Shown piece by piece: positions 8,534 to 18,063 of a stretch of DNA of 49,165 nt. A program made the position numbers and the translations under genes. The stretch covers positions 1-49,165 of the forward strand of contig DYPD01000013.1 of the NCBI GenBank assembly GCA_020720115.1. Reading direction: 5' to 3'. Under the pieces are notes generated by a model. The model ran no database searches. It was not told where the DNA came from and saw nothing but the letters and a program-made list of their open reading frames with translations. Origin of the DNA: Thiomargarita sp. (GTDB lineage Bacteria; Pseudomonadota; Gammaproteobacteria; Beggiatoales; Beggiatoaceae). Numbering within the stretch: position 1 is the stretch's first letter; every line of letters begins with the position of its first letter.

Positions 8534-8998
8534 TTAGGGTTGCTGTGTGGTGGGCGTAGCGCCAACGCCTTCGTTGTGCGCCTGCTGCAAAGCATCAGAG
8601 ACTTCCGGCGGCATGTAGTTTTCGTCATGTTTTGCCAGCACCTCGGTCGCCCGAAACGCTCCGTCTTGCTCTAACTTGCCTATTGCTACAATGCCTTGTC
8701 CTTCGCGGAACAAATCAGGCAAAATACCTTCATATTCAATGCGTAATGTTTTAGCCAGGTCGGTGACATCAAAACTGACCTGCAAATTGCCTGGTTTGCG
8801 CTGAAGGCTACCTTTGAGCACCAACCCGCCCACACGAATGGTTTTATCCGCTGGCGCTTCCCCGGCTGCAATTTGCTTGGGGCTATAAAAGGCTTGTAAA
8901 TTTTCTTGAAAAGCGCGTAAAGCCAAAGCCACACTGGCGCTCACACCCAACACCAGCAGCGCAACTAACATCAGACGTTGCTTACGTTTCGGGGTCAT
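8534..8998 (-). CDS. ccmE: Cytochrome c maturation heme chaperone CcmE
   Basis: Periplasmic, membrane-anchored heme chaperone of System I cytochrome c maturation. It binds heme covalently through a histidine and hands it to the CcmFH ligase. The product is 154 residues: an N-terminal anchor (about 8-28), then an OB-fold with FYSPKQIAAGEAPA and IRVGGLVLKGSL. The heme-binding motif HDENY has its histidine at residue 124, followed by YMPPEV. The ATG overlaps the previous gene's stop by four bases (8995-8998). Last gene of a ccmC - fusion - ccmE operon. A short Thr/Gln-rich tail is typical. Confidence 0.97.
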   Translation of the reverse strand: MTPKRKQRLMLVALLVLGVSASVALALRAFQENLQAFYSPKQIAAGEAPADKTIRVGGLVLKGSLQRKPGNLQVSFDVTDLAKTLRIEYEGILPDLFREGQGIVAIGKLEQDGAFRATEVLAKHDENYMPPEVSDALQQAHNEGVGATPTTQQP

Positions 8999-9546
8999 AG
9001 ATTTCTCCTGCGTTCTTTGCGTGCTAAGGCGCGTTTGATTTCGCGTTCACGCAATTTGGGTTGAATAAAGTTGACTAACAAAATGAGTCCGGCTAATCCA
9101 TAAGAAACCCAAACGAAAAAGCCGTAGCCGCCCATGTTGAGGAATTTTAGCCAGCTGCCAGCGGGCAACAGGGCACGCGCTTCCAGCGGGCAGTCAATTT
9201 TGTCTGGCAAGCAGTCATGGGGTTTACGCCCTAAGACTGCAATCTGAGCGCCTGTATCCCAAGTGCCAAGCAAGTTGTTTTCCGCCAGCACAAACAGGCT
9301 TTTGCCGTCGCGGGTAAGCTGAAAATAGCTTGAGTTTGGCTGTTGATTTGGGGTGTTTGGCAATTTTTCTAGTGAACCTTCAATCCACACCGGAATATGC
9401 GCTGGTGCTTTGCCGTTGAGCATTTGTTCTGGAGTAAAGGCTTGCTGTGCATAGTCTTGAATGCCTTGCAGCATTAAGACAGCGTACAAAAGCGCAAGGA
9501 TAACTAAGATGCCGAAAGTGAATAGCTTAAATGCTGGGGTTTGCAT
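8995..9546 (-). CDS. CcmE-like OB domain fused to CcmD
   Basis: A 183-residue protein in the place of ccmD. The C-terminal ~50 residues (LNMGGYGFFVWVSYGLAGLI, then a basic tail REREIKRALARKERR) are a typical CcmD, the small membrane protein that releases holo-CcmE from the CcmABCD complex. Ordinary CcmD is 45-70 residues. Here an extra ~125 residues precede it: a membrane anchor (about 7-27), then FTPEQMLNGKAPAHIPVWIEG and VLAENNLLGTW. These parallel the CcmE pattern F(Y/T)(S/T)P(K/E)Q...G.APA..I.V.G, but there is no HDENY heme motif. It probably arose by duplication of ccmE and fusion to ccmD. Two cysteines sit in the insert (DCLPDKIDC). It overlaps ccmE by four bases. Confidence 0.8.
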   Translation of the reverse strand: MQTPAFKLFTFGILVILALLYAVLMLQGIQDYAQQAFTPEQMLNGKAPAHIPVWIEGSLEKLPNTPNQQPNSSYFQLTRDGKSLFVLAENNLLGTWDTGAQIAVLGRKPHDCLPDKIDCPLEARALLPAGSWLKFLNMGGYGFFVWVSYGLAGLILLVNFIQPKLREREIKRALARKERRRNL

Positions 9547-9571
9547 GTTGGTTTACGCAGAAAGATTGATT

Positions 9572-10369
9572 TCAAAAAGTATGCGGATGAAGTTTGGTTT
9601 CTTTATGTGCATGATTCTGTTCTGATGAACCTATTTCTTGTTGCACCCATGCGCTGTTTTTCTCGCGTTCTAAGAGTTCAACCCGTGCGCGTTTAAGCAC
9701 TGTAGCGGCATAGTAGAACTTGAAAGCAAATGCCATGAGCAGTAAAGGAATTAACATAGATAGAGCGATGGAAGGTTTGTCAAATTTGGTAATGGTTGCG
9801 CCTTGATGCAAGGTGTTCCACCATTCAACTGAATAATGAATAATGGGAATATTGACCACGCCAACCAGCGCTAATACAGCACTGGCACGCGCTGCATTGC
9901 GTTTATCTTCAATCGCGGCATTCAAAGCAATAACGCCCAAATACAGAAATAACAGAATCAATTCTGAAGTCAAACGCGCATCCCACACCCACCAAGTGCC
10001 CCACATTGGCTTACCCCATAAAGACCCAGTAGCCAGCGCCAGGAAGGTAAAGGAAGCGCCGATGGGGGCGGAAGCGGCTGCCATCACATCAGCTAATTTT
10101 AGCTTCCAAATCAATCCAATAGCACCGGTAATCGCCATCACCATGTAGATAAACATGGACATCCAAGCGGCTGGAACATGCACATAAATGATCCTGTAAC
10201 TCTCGCCTTGTTGGTAATCAGGCGGTGCTTTCACTAAGCCAAAATACAAGGCAGACAGCAGCAGCAGCACAGCAATCCAGCCAAACCAGGGAATGAGTTT
10301 GGCGGATATTTCGTAGAAATATTTAGGCGAAGCCAGTTTATGCAAGAATTTCCAGAGCGTGTTCCACAT
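9572..10369 (-). CDS. ccmC: Heme exporter / cytochrome c maturation protein CcmC
   Basis: Six-span inner-membrane protein that loads heme onto CcmE. The heme-handling WWD motif is visible (GTWWVWDARLTS), flanked by conserved histidines (IYVHVPAAW and PIIHYSVEWW). At 265 residues it is slightly longer than usual because of a hydrophilic C-terminal tail after RARVELLEREK. It lies 25 bases upstream of the fusion gene, so it is first in this operon. ccmA and ccmB, usually just upstream, are absent from the window, so the maturation genes are split between loci. Confidence 0.97.
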   Translation of the reverse strand: MWNTLWKFLHKLASPKYFYEISAKLIPWFGWIAVLLLLSALYFGLVKAPPDYQQGESYRIIYVHVPAAWMSMFIYMVMAITGAIGLIWKLKLADVMAAASAPIGASFTFLALATGSLWGKPMWGTWWVWDARLTSELILLFLYLGVIALNAAIEDKRNAARASAVLALVGVVNIPIIHYSVEWWNTLHQGATITKFDKPSIALSMLIPLLLMAFAFKFYYAATVLKRARVELLEREKNSAWVQQEIGSSEQNHAHKETKLHPHTF

Positions 10370-10542
10370 GAGAGTATTCCAGGTGCATTATTCAGAGTTT
10401 AAGCGGTGCATCATAGCATTATCGAGGGGAAATGCCGCAAGGCAAAATTGATGCAGGTCAGGATAAGCGAGCGGGGGGGCTGGCTTTAACCGCTGTGATA
10501 AAACGCCATTGCTGGCGCATAATAATTTTAAAAATCAAATTG

Positions 10543-11445
10543 CTAAGCGGATTCGCTTGATATTAAACCCTGCTGCCCGCTCCAGTCCCGCGCAAATTGC
10601 CAAGCTGCACGACCGCTGCGCGAACCCCGTAGCAGCGCCCATTGCAAAGCCGCTTGGCGCGTTGCTGGATGTGTTTGAGTGCTGGGCATTCCAAAACTTG
10701 CTAACCAATGATCCACAATTTTCAAATAGCCTTCTTGATTGAACGGATAAAAAGACAACCATAACCCAAAGCGTTCAGATAAAGAGATTTTTTCTTCGAC
10801 CGCTTCACTTTGATGTAATTCTCCGTCTACATGCCGTGCATCAAGATTATCACTCATAAATTCTGGCAATAAATGTCGCCGATTAGAACTGGCATAAATC
10901 AATACATTGTCTGGTGGTGCAGCAATAGAACCATCCAACACGCTCTTTAAAGCAGTATAACCAGGTTCATCTGCGGCAAAAGACAAATCATCGCTAAATA
11001 CAATGAAACGCTGCGGCGCGTTGCGGCAAGACTCAACAATATCTGGCAAATCCATTAAATCCTGCTTATCTACTTCCAGCAAACGCAAGCCCTGGTCTGC
11101 GTAACCATTCAACAATGCTTTGATTAAAGAAGATTTTCCGGTGCCTTTAGCACCCCACAGCAAAGCATTATTGGCGGGCAAACCGCGCACAAATTGGCGC
11201 GTATTGGTTTCCAGCTTGTGTTTTTGCACTTCAATGCCGTGCAAATCTGCCAAACGAATCTGCTGCGGTTGAACTATTGGTTGAAAATAGCCCGCATGAC
11301 CCATGCGCCGCCAGCGAAACGCCAGCGATTGCTGCCAATCTGCTGTTGCAATGGGTGGCAACAAGCGTTCTTCTAAGCGTTGCAATAAGCCATCTGCACG
11401 TTCTAGCAACGCTGTCCAAGCATTCAAATCCACTGTTTCAGCCAC
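10543..11445 (-). CDS. DUF815-family P-loop ATPase
   Basis: An AAA+-like ATPase of about 300 residues with Walker A GAKGTGKSSL, Walker B-like FIVFSDDLSF, the sensor-like stretch LIYASSNRRHL and the C-terminal LSFYPFNQEGYL, all typical of the DUF815 family. Function is not established; members are widespread in proteobacteria. The longest frame would start at a TTG (11463). GTG at 11445 is a more likely start and still overlaps the end of thiS, suggesting coupling. A second GTG at 11433 is possible. The stop is at 10543. Confidence 0.85.
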   Translation of the reverse strand: MAETVDLNAWTALLERADGLLQRLEERLLPPIATADWQQSLAFRWRRMGHAGYFQPIVQPQQIRLADLHGIEVQKHKLETNTRQFVRGLPANNALLWGAKGTGKSSLIKALLNGYADQGLRLLEVDKQDLMDLPDIVESCRNAPQRFIVFSDDLSFAADEPGYTALKSVLDGSIAAPPDNVLIYASSNRRHLLPEFMSDNLDARHVDGELHQSEAVEEKISLSERFGLWLSFYPFNQEGYLKIVDHWLASFGMPSTQTHPATRQAALQWALLRGSRSGRAAWQFARDWSGQQGLISSESA

Positions 11446-11638
11446 CGCCCACCGCCTTGACAATTTCTACTTTATCATCAGTGGATAAACTAAAGGTTTG
11501 CCATTCGCTGCGTGGCACTATTTCTTCATTGACTTCCACTGCCAAACGCTGCGTTTGCACATTTAATTCTTCTAACAAAGTTGTCAGCGTAGCATTGGAT
11601 TGAATAGTGTGCGGTTCACCGTTGACTAAAATCTGCAT
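11438..11638 (-). CDS. thiS: Sulfur carrier protein ThiS
   Basis: A 66-residue ubiquitin-like sulfur carrier that donates sulfur as a C-terminal thiocarboxylate for the thiazole ring of thiamine. It has the beta-grasp start MQILVNGEPH, the LLEELN helix, VEVNEEIVPRSEW, and the essential C-terminal Gly-Gly (ending AVGGG). thiG normally follows thiS, but here the next gene is a DUF815 ATPase whose start lies inside the thiS end, so thiG must be elsewhere. Confidence 0.93.
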   Translation of the reverse strand: MQILVNGEPHTIQSNATLTTLLEELNVQTQRLAVEVNEEIVPRSEWQTFSLSTDDKVEIVKAVGGG

Positions 11639-11673
11639 AGGAATGAAATTGTCCTTATGAAAACTCAGTTGTA

Positions 11674-11707
11674 TAAAAAAACTGGCAGCCTTGTTATCGG
11701 CTGTCAG
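11674..11707 (-). terminator. Intrinsic terminator after acnB
   Basis: Minus strand CTGACAGCC, loop, GGCTGCCAG with one mismatch, followed by a run of seven T. It separates acnB from thiS. Confidence 0.8.
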
Positions 11708-11730
11708 CTTTGTATCACTTTACCACACAG

Positions 11731-14292
11731 CTATGCCGCTGGCGTTATTGGAATGACTTTATCAGCGATTGTTTTGTACTCAGCAAGTTCATGGAAATTC
11801 AAATAACGATAGAGGTTATCTGCCATGGGTGCTATTTTCTCGGCATACTGCATGTATTCGCTAAACGTGGGGATTTTACCCAATACAGCACTGACCGCTG
11901 CGAGTTCTGCAGAAGCCAGATAGACATTTGCCCCTTTACCCAAACGATTGGGGAAATTGCGCGTAGAAGTGGATACCACTGTGGTATTGTCACCCACTCG
12001 CGCTTGATTACCCATGCACAAAGAACAACCAGGCATTTCCATTCTCGCGCCTGCCACGCCAAAAGTAGCATAAGCGCCTTCTTCGGTTAATTGATGCGCA
12101 TCCATGCGTGTCGGTGGCGCAACCCACAGGCGAGTTGGCACAACCCCTTGACCTTCCAGCAATTTTGCGGCGGCACGATAATGTCCAATATTGGTCATGC
12201 AAGAGCCTATGAAGACTTCATTAATGCTATTCCCCGCCACTGCGGATAAGGGTTTAACATCATCAGGATCATTCGGACAAGCTAACAGCGGTTCTTTGAT
12301 TTCATTCAAATCAATGTCAATCACCGCAGCGTATTCTGCATCTGCATCTGCTGATAACAACTGCGGATTATCTAGCCAATCTTGCATGGCTTGAATGCGG
12401 CGCTCTAAGGTTCTGGCATCGCCATAGCCATTGGCTATCATCCATTTTAATAAGACGACATTTGAATTAAGAAATTCAATAATAGGTTCTTTATGCAAAT
12501 GCACAGTACAACCGGCGGCTGAACGCTCGGCAGAAGCATCAGATAATTCAAAAGCCTGTTCCACTTTCAAATCGGGCAAGCCTTCAATTTCCAGAATCCG
12601 CCCGGAGAAAATGTTTTTCTTACCGGCTTTTTCTACGGTCAATAAGCCTTTTTGAATAGCCGCATAAGGAATGGCATTAACCAGATCGCGTAACGTAATG
12701 CCAGGTTGCATTGTGCCAGTGAAACGCACCAGCACGGACTCCGGCATGTCCAGCGGCATGACGCCCAAAGCGGCGGCAAAAGCCACCAAGCCTGAACCCG
12801 CCGGAAAGCTGATGCCAATTGGGAAACGGGTGTGAGAATCGCCGCCTGTGCCCACTGTGTCTGGCAGCACCATGCGGTTGAGCCAAGAATGAATGACACC
12901 ATCGCCAGGGCGCAACGACACGCCGCCGCGTGTGCGGATGAAATCTGGCAAGCTGTGTTGCAACTTGATGTCTACTGGTTTGGGATAGGCGGCGGTGTGG
13001 CAGAAGCTCTGCATCACCAGGTCAGCGGAAAAACCTAGGCAGGCGAGTTCTTTGAGTTCGTCGCGGGTCATGCCGCCGGTGGTGTCCTGGCTGCCGACGC
13101 TGGTCATTTGCGGTTCGCAATAGGTGCCGGGGCGAATGCCCGCGCCGCCGCAAGCGCGTCCGACCATTTTTTGCGCCAGGGTAAAGCCTTTACCCGTGTC
13201 TGCGGGTTGTTCGGGTTTCAAGAATAAATCGCTGTCGCCTAAGCCCAAGGTTTGTCGGGCTTTTTGCGTTAAGCCGCGTCCTATGATTAAAGGAATGCGT
13301 CCGCCGGCTCGCACCTCATCAGGCAGGGTGCTGGGTTTGAGCGCAAATTCGGCAATGGTATCGCCAGCGGCGTTGAGAATTTTGCCTTCGTAGGGGCGGA
13401 TGCGAATTTCGTCGCCCATGTGCATGTGGCTCACGTCGCATTCAATCGGCAGAGCGCCTGCGTCTTCGGCGGTGTTGAAGAAAATCGGTGCGATTTTACC
13501 GCCCAGAATCACCCCGCCTTGGCGCTTGTTGGGTACACAAGGAATCTCGTTGCCCATATGCCAAAGCACTGAATTGATTGCAGATTTGCGCGAAGAACCC
13601 GTACCCACCACATCGCCGACATAGGCTAACGGTAATCCCTTTTGCTTGAGTTCTTCGATTTTTTCCAACGCGCCTTCCATGCGGCTTATCAGCATGGCTT
13701 TAGCGTGTAGCGGGATGTCGGGGCGACTCCAAGCTTCGGAAGCGGGCGACAGGTCGTCAGTGTTGGTTTCGCCGGGCACTTTGAAGACTATCACCTTGAT
13801 TTCTTCCGGCATTTTCGGTTTGCGTGTGAACCACTCGGCATTAGCCCAAGACTGCATGACTTGTTGCGCCTTGGCGTTGGTTTTGGCTTTTTCTGCCACA
13901 TCGTGATAGGCGTCGAACATCAGCAGCGTATAACTGAGTTTTTCTGTTGCAATATCAGCCACTTCCGCATTATCCAGCAAAGCGATCAGCGGCTGAATAT
14001 TGTAACCACCGAGCATTGTGCCGAGTAATTCAGTGGCTTTGGCTTTGCTCACCAAAGGCGACTGGGTTTCGCCTTTGGCGACTGAAGTTAAAAAACCCGC
14101 TTTCACATAGGCAGCTTCGTCAACGCCAGGCGGAATGCGCTCAATGAGCAATTCCAATAAGGTGTCTGCTTCCCCTGTTGGCGGGTTTTTCAGCAATTCG
14201 ACCAGTGCAGCGGTTTGTTCGGCATTTAAGGGTAACGGCGGCAAGCCTTGTTGGGCGCGTTCAGAAAGGTGTTTTCGGTATTCTTCTAGCAT
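11731..14292 (-). CDS. acnB: Aconitate hydratase B
   Basis: Bifunctional aconitase / 2-methylisocitrate dehydratase of the TCA cycle, a cytosolic [4Fe-4S] enzyme. The product is 853 residues, matching the family. It has the HEAT-like N-terminus [20 protein letters not shown] and the swivel domain. The cluster cysteines are visible in [11 protein letters not shown] and in the C-terminal [14 protein letters not shown]. Substrate-site stretches such as [13 protein letters not shown] and [12 protein letters not shown] are also present. I chose the ATG at 14292, nine bases after AGGAG, not the TTG at 14298, which is too close. It is monocistronic with its own terminator. Confidence 0.99.
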   Translation of the reverse strand: MLEEYRKHLSERAQQGLPPLPLNAEQTAALVELLKNPPTGEADTLLELLIERIPPGVDEAAYVKAGFLTSVAKGETQSPLVSKAKATELLGTMLGGYNIQPLIALLDNAEVADIATEKLSYTLLMFDAYHDVAEKAKTNAKAQQVMQSWANAEWFTRKPKMPEEIKVIVFKVPGETNTDDLSPASEAWSRPDIPLHAKAMLISRMEGALEKIEELKQKGLPLAYVGDVVGTGSSRKSAINSVLWHMGNEIPCVPNKRQGGVILGGKIAPIFFNTAEDAGALPIECDVSHMHMGDEIRIRPYEGKILNAAGDTIAEFALKPSTLPDEVRAGGRIPLIIGRGLTQKARQTLGLGDSDLFLKPEQPADTGKGFTLAQKMVGRACGGAGIRPGTYCEPQMTSVGSQDTTGGMTRDELKELACLGFSADLVMQSFCHTAAYPKPVDIKLQHSLPDFIRTRGGVSLRPGDGVIHSWLNRMVLPDTVGTGGDSHTRFPIGISFPAGSGLVAFAAALGVMPLDMPESVLVRFTGTMQPGITLRDLVNAIPYAAIQKGLLTVEKAGKKNIFSGRILEIEGLPDLKVEQAFELSDASAERSAAGCTVHLHKEPIIEFLNSNVVLLKWMIANGYGDARTLERRIQAMQDWLDNPQLLSADADAEYAAVIDIDLNEIKEPLLACPNDPDDVKPLSAVAGNSINEVFIGSCMTNIGHYRAAAKLLEGQGVVPTRLWVAPPTRMDAHQLTEEGAYATFGVAGARMEMPGCSLCMGNQARVGDNTTVVSTSTRNFPNRLGKGANVYLASAELAAVSAVLGKIPTFSEYMQYAEKIAPMADNLYRYLNFHELAEYKTIADKVIPITPAA

Positions 14293-14406
14293 AGACAAAT
14301 GCTCCTGGCTTGAAGTTAAACATAAAAATAATCAGCATCTTATTGTAAATTTAATGCTTAATTGAAAGGTAATTGCTTTTGTTAATAAGCACCTTGCTAT
14401 TTCTAT

Positions 14407-15129
14407 TTAGCTGCTGATGCAGCGCAAAAAAGCCTGCTCTAAGGTGGTCGCTGCAAAGCTTTGCAAAAAGGATTCAAGCGTTCCCAAAAAAAGTTTCTGT
14501 CCTTCGTGCAGCACTAAAATACGTTGGCAAAGTTGTTCTACATCTTCTAAATGATGGGCGCTAAATAAGAAGGTTTTGCCGTTTGCTTGCGCTTGCTGGA
14601 TTTGTTGACGCACCAAGACACGGGCTTTGGGGTCTAAGCCGCTCATGGGTTCATCCAAAATCAGCAATGGTTTATTGCTGAGAAAACACGCCAGCAACCC
14701 AAGCTTTTGCCGCATCCCTTTAGAATAGGTGCGCACTGGTCGCTTAAGCTGTTGAAAATCAAAGTCTAGCGCCTGGCACATGCGGAGCGTTTCGGCATTG
14801 GAAAAAGCAGCGGCGGGGGCTTGATACAGACGCAGCATGTAAGTCAGAAAATCCCAGCCGTGCCAATAATCGGCGGGGATGAATTGTTCCGGCAGAAAGG
14901 CAAGTGGCTGACGTGTTTGTGGCTGGGTATGGGGGTGTCCGAAGAGTTTGATGTGCCCAGCTTGCAAACCAGTAAAATCCAGCAGTGCTTTCAATAAGCT
15001 GGTTTTGCCAGCGCCATTTAAGCCGACTAGCCCTAAGCATTCGCCTTGGTAAAGACTGCAGCTGAGTTGTTTGAGTGCTTCATGCCGCCCATAGGCAACA
15101 CTGACGGCATGGCACTCTAGGATTTCCAT
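14407..15129 (-). CDS. ABC transporter ATP-binding protein, no permease nearby
   Basis: A 240-residue ATPase subunit: Walker A GLNGAGKTSL, Q-loop around FLPEQFIPADYW, signature YSKGMRQKLGL, Walker B LLILDEPMSGLDP and the switch histidine FSAHHLEDVEQL. It is closest in style to export-type (CcmA/NatA/GldA-like) ATPases of the CCM_ABC class. No membrane component adjoins it. It begins nine bases after dsbA, so the two are probably cotranscribed, and acnB lies downstream. Substrate unknown. Confidence 0.93.
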   Translation of the reverse strand: MEILECHAVSVAYGRHEALKQLSCSLYQGECLGLVGLNGAGKTSLLKALLDFTGLQAGHIKLFGHPHTQPQTRQPLAFLPEQFIPADYWHGWDFLTYMLRLYQAPAAAFSNAETLRMCQALDFDFQQLKRPVRTYSKGMRQKLGLLACFLSNKPLLILDEPMSGLDPKARVLVRQQIQQAQANGKTFLFSAHHLEDVEQLCQRILVLHEGQKLFLGTLESFLQSFAATTLEQAFLRCISS

Positions 15130-15138
15130 AAAACCGAA

Positions 15139-15888
15139 TTATTTTTCAGATTTTTCTGATACTTGCGCTGTATCGGCAGGTTTCGCTTCAGCGGCGGCAA
15201 CGGGGACTGCGTCTGTAGTCGCTTGTACGGCGGGCGCTACGAGTAATTTCTGCGCGGCTCGTTCTTGATCGATCAACTTATTGACGATGCCGAACATATT
15301 TTCATAGCCATCGGTCATTTCGCTGGTCATCCGATATTTACCCTGCACAATAAGGGTGGGCACTGCACTGATGCCATATTTGCTGGTTAAGCGTTGCGCG
15401 TTGCGGACTTTGAGGTCTACCGCAAAGGAACTGATGGTGTTTTTGAAATCTTCCTGGCTAACGCCAGCAAGCGACTGAAAAATAGGATAAAAATCATCTG
15501 CTGATTGTAGAGTTTTTTTGTCTTTGTGAAGGGCTTCAAAAATGGGTTTGTGTACTTTGTCAAACACGCCTAAGGCTTCTGCGGTGTAAAAAATCTGTGC
15601 TAACTCTAAGCCGCGCTCCGTCCCAAACACGGCGGGGATACGCACAAAATCTACATCTGCTGGCTTAGTTTTGAGCCAGGTTTGAATGTGATCATCAAAA
15701 TAGTAGCAATGTGGGCAGGTATACCAAAACAATTCAACGACTTCTAACTTGCCAGCGTCATTATTTAATGGCTGCGGCGGGGTGACTAATTCGTAAGGCG
15801 GGTCTTTAGGAGCAGCTTGCGCGAAGCCGCTAATGAACAACAAAACAGTCAACAGCAAAAAAGGTACATTTAGATTGCGGTTTTTCAT
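15139..15888 (-). CDS. dsbA: Thiol:disulfide interchange protein DsbA
   Basis: Periplasmic oxidase that introduces disulfides into exported proteins and is re-oxidised by DsbB. Signal peptide to about residue 25 (ending GFAQA). The active site CPHC is at residues 58-61 within LFWYTCPHC, and the cis-proline loop is ISAVPTLIV. I chose the ATG at 15888 with GAGGA upstream; the 26-residue upstream extension is not signal-like. The C-terminus carries an unusual low-complexity tail (Ala/Pro/Thr/Glu, about 35 residues) beyond the thioredoxin fold. An ABC ATPase follows. Confidence 0.96.
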   Translation of the reverse strand: MKNRNLNVPFLLLTVLLFISGFAQAAPKDPPYELVTPPQPLNNDAGKLEVVELFWYTCPHCYYFDDHIQTWLKTKPADVDFVRIPAVFGTERGLELAQIFYTAEALGVFDKVHKPIFEALHKDKKTLQSADDFYPIFQSLAGVSQEDFKNTISSFAVDLKVRNAQRLTSKYGISAVPTLIVQGKYRMTSEMTDGYENMFGIVNKLIDQERAAQKLLVAPAVQATTDAVPVAAAEAKPADTAQVSEKSEK

Positions 15889-16112
15889 AACATCCTCGTG
15901 CATAAGGTTTTGAATAAAGTGGTTTTTACGCAGAACGACGGCTTTAGCGAGTGCTGCATCATGCAAAAAAGCCGTCCGAATAGACTCAAACTTGTGAAAT
16001 TATACCGTGCTCGGTCATAAACTGCGCTTCAGGGATGTGTCTAAATACATTACGATTAAGCAACTTTGAGCGCACCAAATCCCCGCTTAATGTTTCGCCG
16101 CTTAGGTTTTTT

Positions 16113-16760
16113 TCAAGTGTCCCATCCCAAACCCTCTTTAATGGGACGCATACGTTCGGACAGTTTTATCCAGGGAATTTCTTGCAAAACCATCGCAAAG
16201 CTGTGTAGCGTACCTTGTTTAAGGGCTTGGCGTTTTTCGGCGGCGTGCTTAATACCATGATAGGGTAGCATGGCTTCTAAGGCGGCGTTTTGGAATTTTT
16301 TCAGGGGTTTTAGCACGTCATGACGGCGACTGTAAAAGGCATCTTCACCTGGCGCACAAGGGGTATTGAAGACGTTGAAATGGCGGCACGCCAAGGGGCG
16401 CATGGGGTGAATGCTACAGGCTTCATCCAGCAGAAAAGGGCAGGGCTGTCTGGCTTGATGCTGTTGCAACACAGCTTGTAGGCGCTCTTGCAAGGAGGGA
16501 GACATTTGCTTCAAGACGTACCAATAAATACCTACTAATTCAAGCGGATAAACAGGAATGGTGGTGTGCGAACGGCAGCAATGTGCGCACCCTTTAGCGC
16601 AAGCCAGTTGTTGTCCCTGTTGAGTGGCACGGCGAATCCCCTCATAAATACCCTGATCCGCACTATAGTAGCTATCAATCAATAACGATAGCCAAGGCAG
16701 TTCTTCTACGTTGGCTTGATAGGGCAAGGGGCGCGGCGGCGGATAATTAGGTTGATTCAT
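16113..16760 (-). CDS. YkgJ-family cysteine cluster protein
   Basis: About 215 residues. The family is marked by cysteines likely to hold zinc or an Fe-S cluster: CAKGCAHCC, CPFLLDEACSIHPMRPLACR and a later FNTPC. The biochemical role is unknown. I start at the ATG at 16760 (MNQPNYPPP), which overlaps the cysZ end by 14 bases, rather than the longer frame at 16799. Coupled translation with cysZ suggests related roles, but none is known to me. Confidence 0.85.
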   Translation of the reverse strand: MNQPNYPPPRPLPYQANVEELPWLSLLIDSYYSADQGIYEGIRRATQQGQQLACAKGCAHCCRSHTTIPVYPLELVGIYWYVLKQMSPSLQERLQAVLQQHQARQPCPFLLDEACSIHPMRPLACRHFNVFNTPCAPGEDAFYSRRHDVLKPLKKFQNAALEAMLPYHGIKHAAEKRQALKQGTLHSFAMVLQEIPWIKLSERMRPIKEGLGWDT

Positions 16761-17505
16761 GTGCAAACTCGCGTAGCCACATTTGGGTTGCACCTGCAAC
16801 TGCGACGGGCATGACCAATAGATTTAAACCGGGAATCAGGGTTGCGCCCAAAGCAGTTGCGCCAAAACTTAAACTTAATACCCGTTTCTTCCATAATGAA
16901 TCGCGTTGTTGCTTAAACACTAGAGCATGATTGCCCATTGGATAATCTGCATATTGCAAGGTCAACAACCAGGCACTAAACACAAACATCAGAACAGGTG
17001 CAACCAGTTGTAATAGAGGAATAAAAAACAAAATAAATAAAATAAGCAGGCGAGAAATCGCGTAAAATTGTTTTTGCAGTTCCTCTTTGATAAACCCCCA
17101 CACAGCATTCCAAATGCTGTCGCTAGAAATATTCTCTGGCGCTCTGCCAGTTAAATGTTTTTCTACTGCCGCTGCTAAAGCACTATTAAAGGGTGAGGCA
17201 ATCAAGTTAGCCAATAGGGTAAAGGAAAAGAATACCAGCATAGCCAGGCTGAGAATAAATATAGGCACTAGCAAAGTGCTTAACCAAGTAAGCCAACTAG
17301 GGAGCAGTTGTTCAAAGTAACTTATCATCTGTTGCATTCGCGTGTAAGCATAATAGAGTACAGCGCCGAATAACAGGCTATTAATGCTCAAGGGCAGCAA
17401 TACCCAAATGCGCACGCCGCGCTGAGTAATAAGCGCAAAACCGCTCAGAAAGTAAGTAAAGCCCTTAAAAGGATTAGAAGAAGGCGAAGGTTTTGGGTTA
17501 TTCAT
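16747..17505 (-). CDS. cysZ: CysZ-like sulfate transporter (EI24 family)
   Basis: Inner-membrane protein of 252 residues. CysZ proteins import sulfate for cysteine synthesis. The typical pattern is present: GFTYFLSGFALITQRGVRIW, two N-terminal spans, NLIASPFNSALAAAVE, and the C-terminal hydrophobic hairpin with QYADYPMGNH, followed by SFGATALGATLIPGLNLLVMP. The family assignment is firm; sulfate as substrate is inferred. It precedes and overlaps the YkgJ-type gene. Confidence 0.9.
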   Translation of the reverse strand: MNNPKPSPSSNPFKGFTYFLSGFALITQRGVRIWVLLPLSINSLLFGAVLYYAYTRMQQMISYFEQLLPSWLTWLSTLLVPIFILSLAMLVFFSFTLLANLIASPFNSALAAAVEKHLTGRAPENISSDSIWNAVWGFIKEELQKQFYAISRLLILFILFFIPLLQLVAPVLMFVFSAWLLTLQYADYPMGNHALVFKQQRDSLWKKRVLSLSFGATALGATLIPGLNLLVMPVAVAGATQMWLREFAHEST

Positions 17506-17539
17506 CTTGGTTCTCCGCGTTACCCTAATTGTTACGCAT

Positions 17540-17574
17540 AAAAAAACCGATTCTCTCCACGGAAAGAATCGGCT
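17540..17574 (-). terminator. Terminator of the rpsF-rpsR-rplI operon
   Basis: Minus strand GCCGATTCT, loop, AGAATCGG followed by seven T, 22 bases beyond the rplI stop. Confidence 0.9.
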
Positions 17575-17596
17575 GCGTTGTTAGTGCTGTTCTGTA

Positions 17597-18046
17597 TTAA
17601 TCTGCTGCTGCAACAGTGACTTTCACCGTAGAGAAAATATCAGAATGTAATTGCACTGCAATTTCGTATTCGCCGATCATGCGTAATGGACCATTGGGCA
17701 AATTGACTTCTTGCCGTGCCACTTGCACTCCCGCAGCGGTCAGTGCTTCAGCAATATCAGAGGTGCTGACTGAACCAAATAACTTGCCTTCTGCGCCTGC
17801 ACGTTTAGCAATGATTACGCTCATATCGCGTAAACGCACCGCACGACTTTCCGCACGCGCCAGCTCATCTGCTTGTTTTTGCTCAAGTTCCACTCGACGC
17901 GCTTCAAATGCGGCACGGTTGGCTTCGCTGGCAGGCACAGCTTTACCCTGCGGTAGCAAATAATTGCGTCCATAGCCAGCGCGTACTTTTACGATCTCGC
18001 CAAGGCTGCCCAAGTTTTTAATTTTTTCTAACAGAATCAATTCCAT
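17597..18046 (-). CDS. rplI: Large ribosomal subunit protein bL9
   Basis: A 149-residue two-domain bL9, starting [19 protein letters not shown] with the conserved [14 protein letters not shown] long connecting helix leads to the C-terminal domain ([15 protein letters not shown]). Third gene of the rpsF-rpsR-rplI operon, 17 bases after rpsR. Confidence 0.99.
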   Translation of the reverse strand: MELILLEKIKNLGSLGEIVKVRAGYGRNYLLPQGKAVPASEANRAAFEARRVELEQKQADELARAESRAVRLRDMSVIIAKRAGAEGKLFGSVSTSDIAEALTAAGVQVARQEVNLPNGPLRMIGEYEIAVQLHSDIFSTVKVTVAAAD

Positions 18047-18063
18047 TGTGCGTTCTCCAAGGC

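Noticed and set aside
12000-14150. Many 60-90 codon ORFs on both strands within acnB
   Set aside because: Shadow frames of a conserved GC-richer gene with no ribosome sites or recognisable products.
14293-14298. TTG start two codons upstream for acnB
   Set aside because: Only three bases from AGGAG; the family begins at MLEEYRKH.
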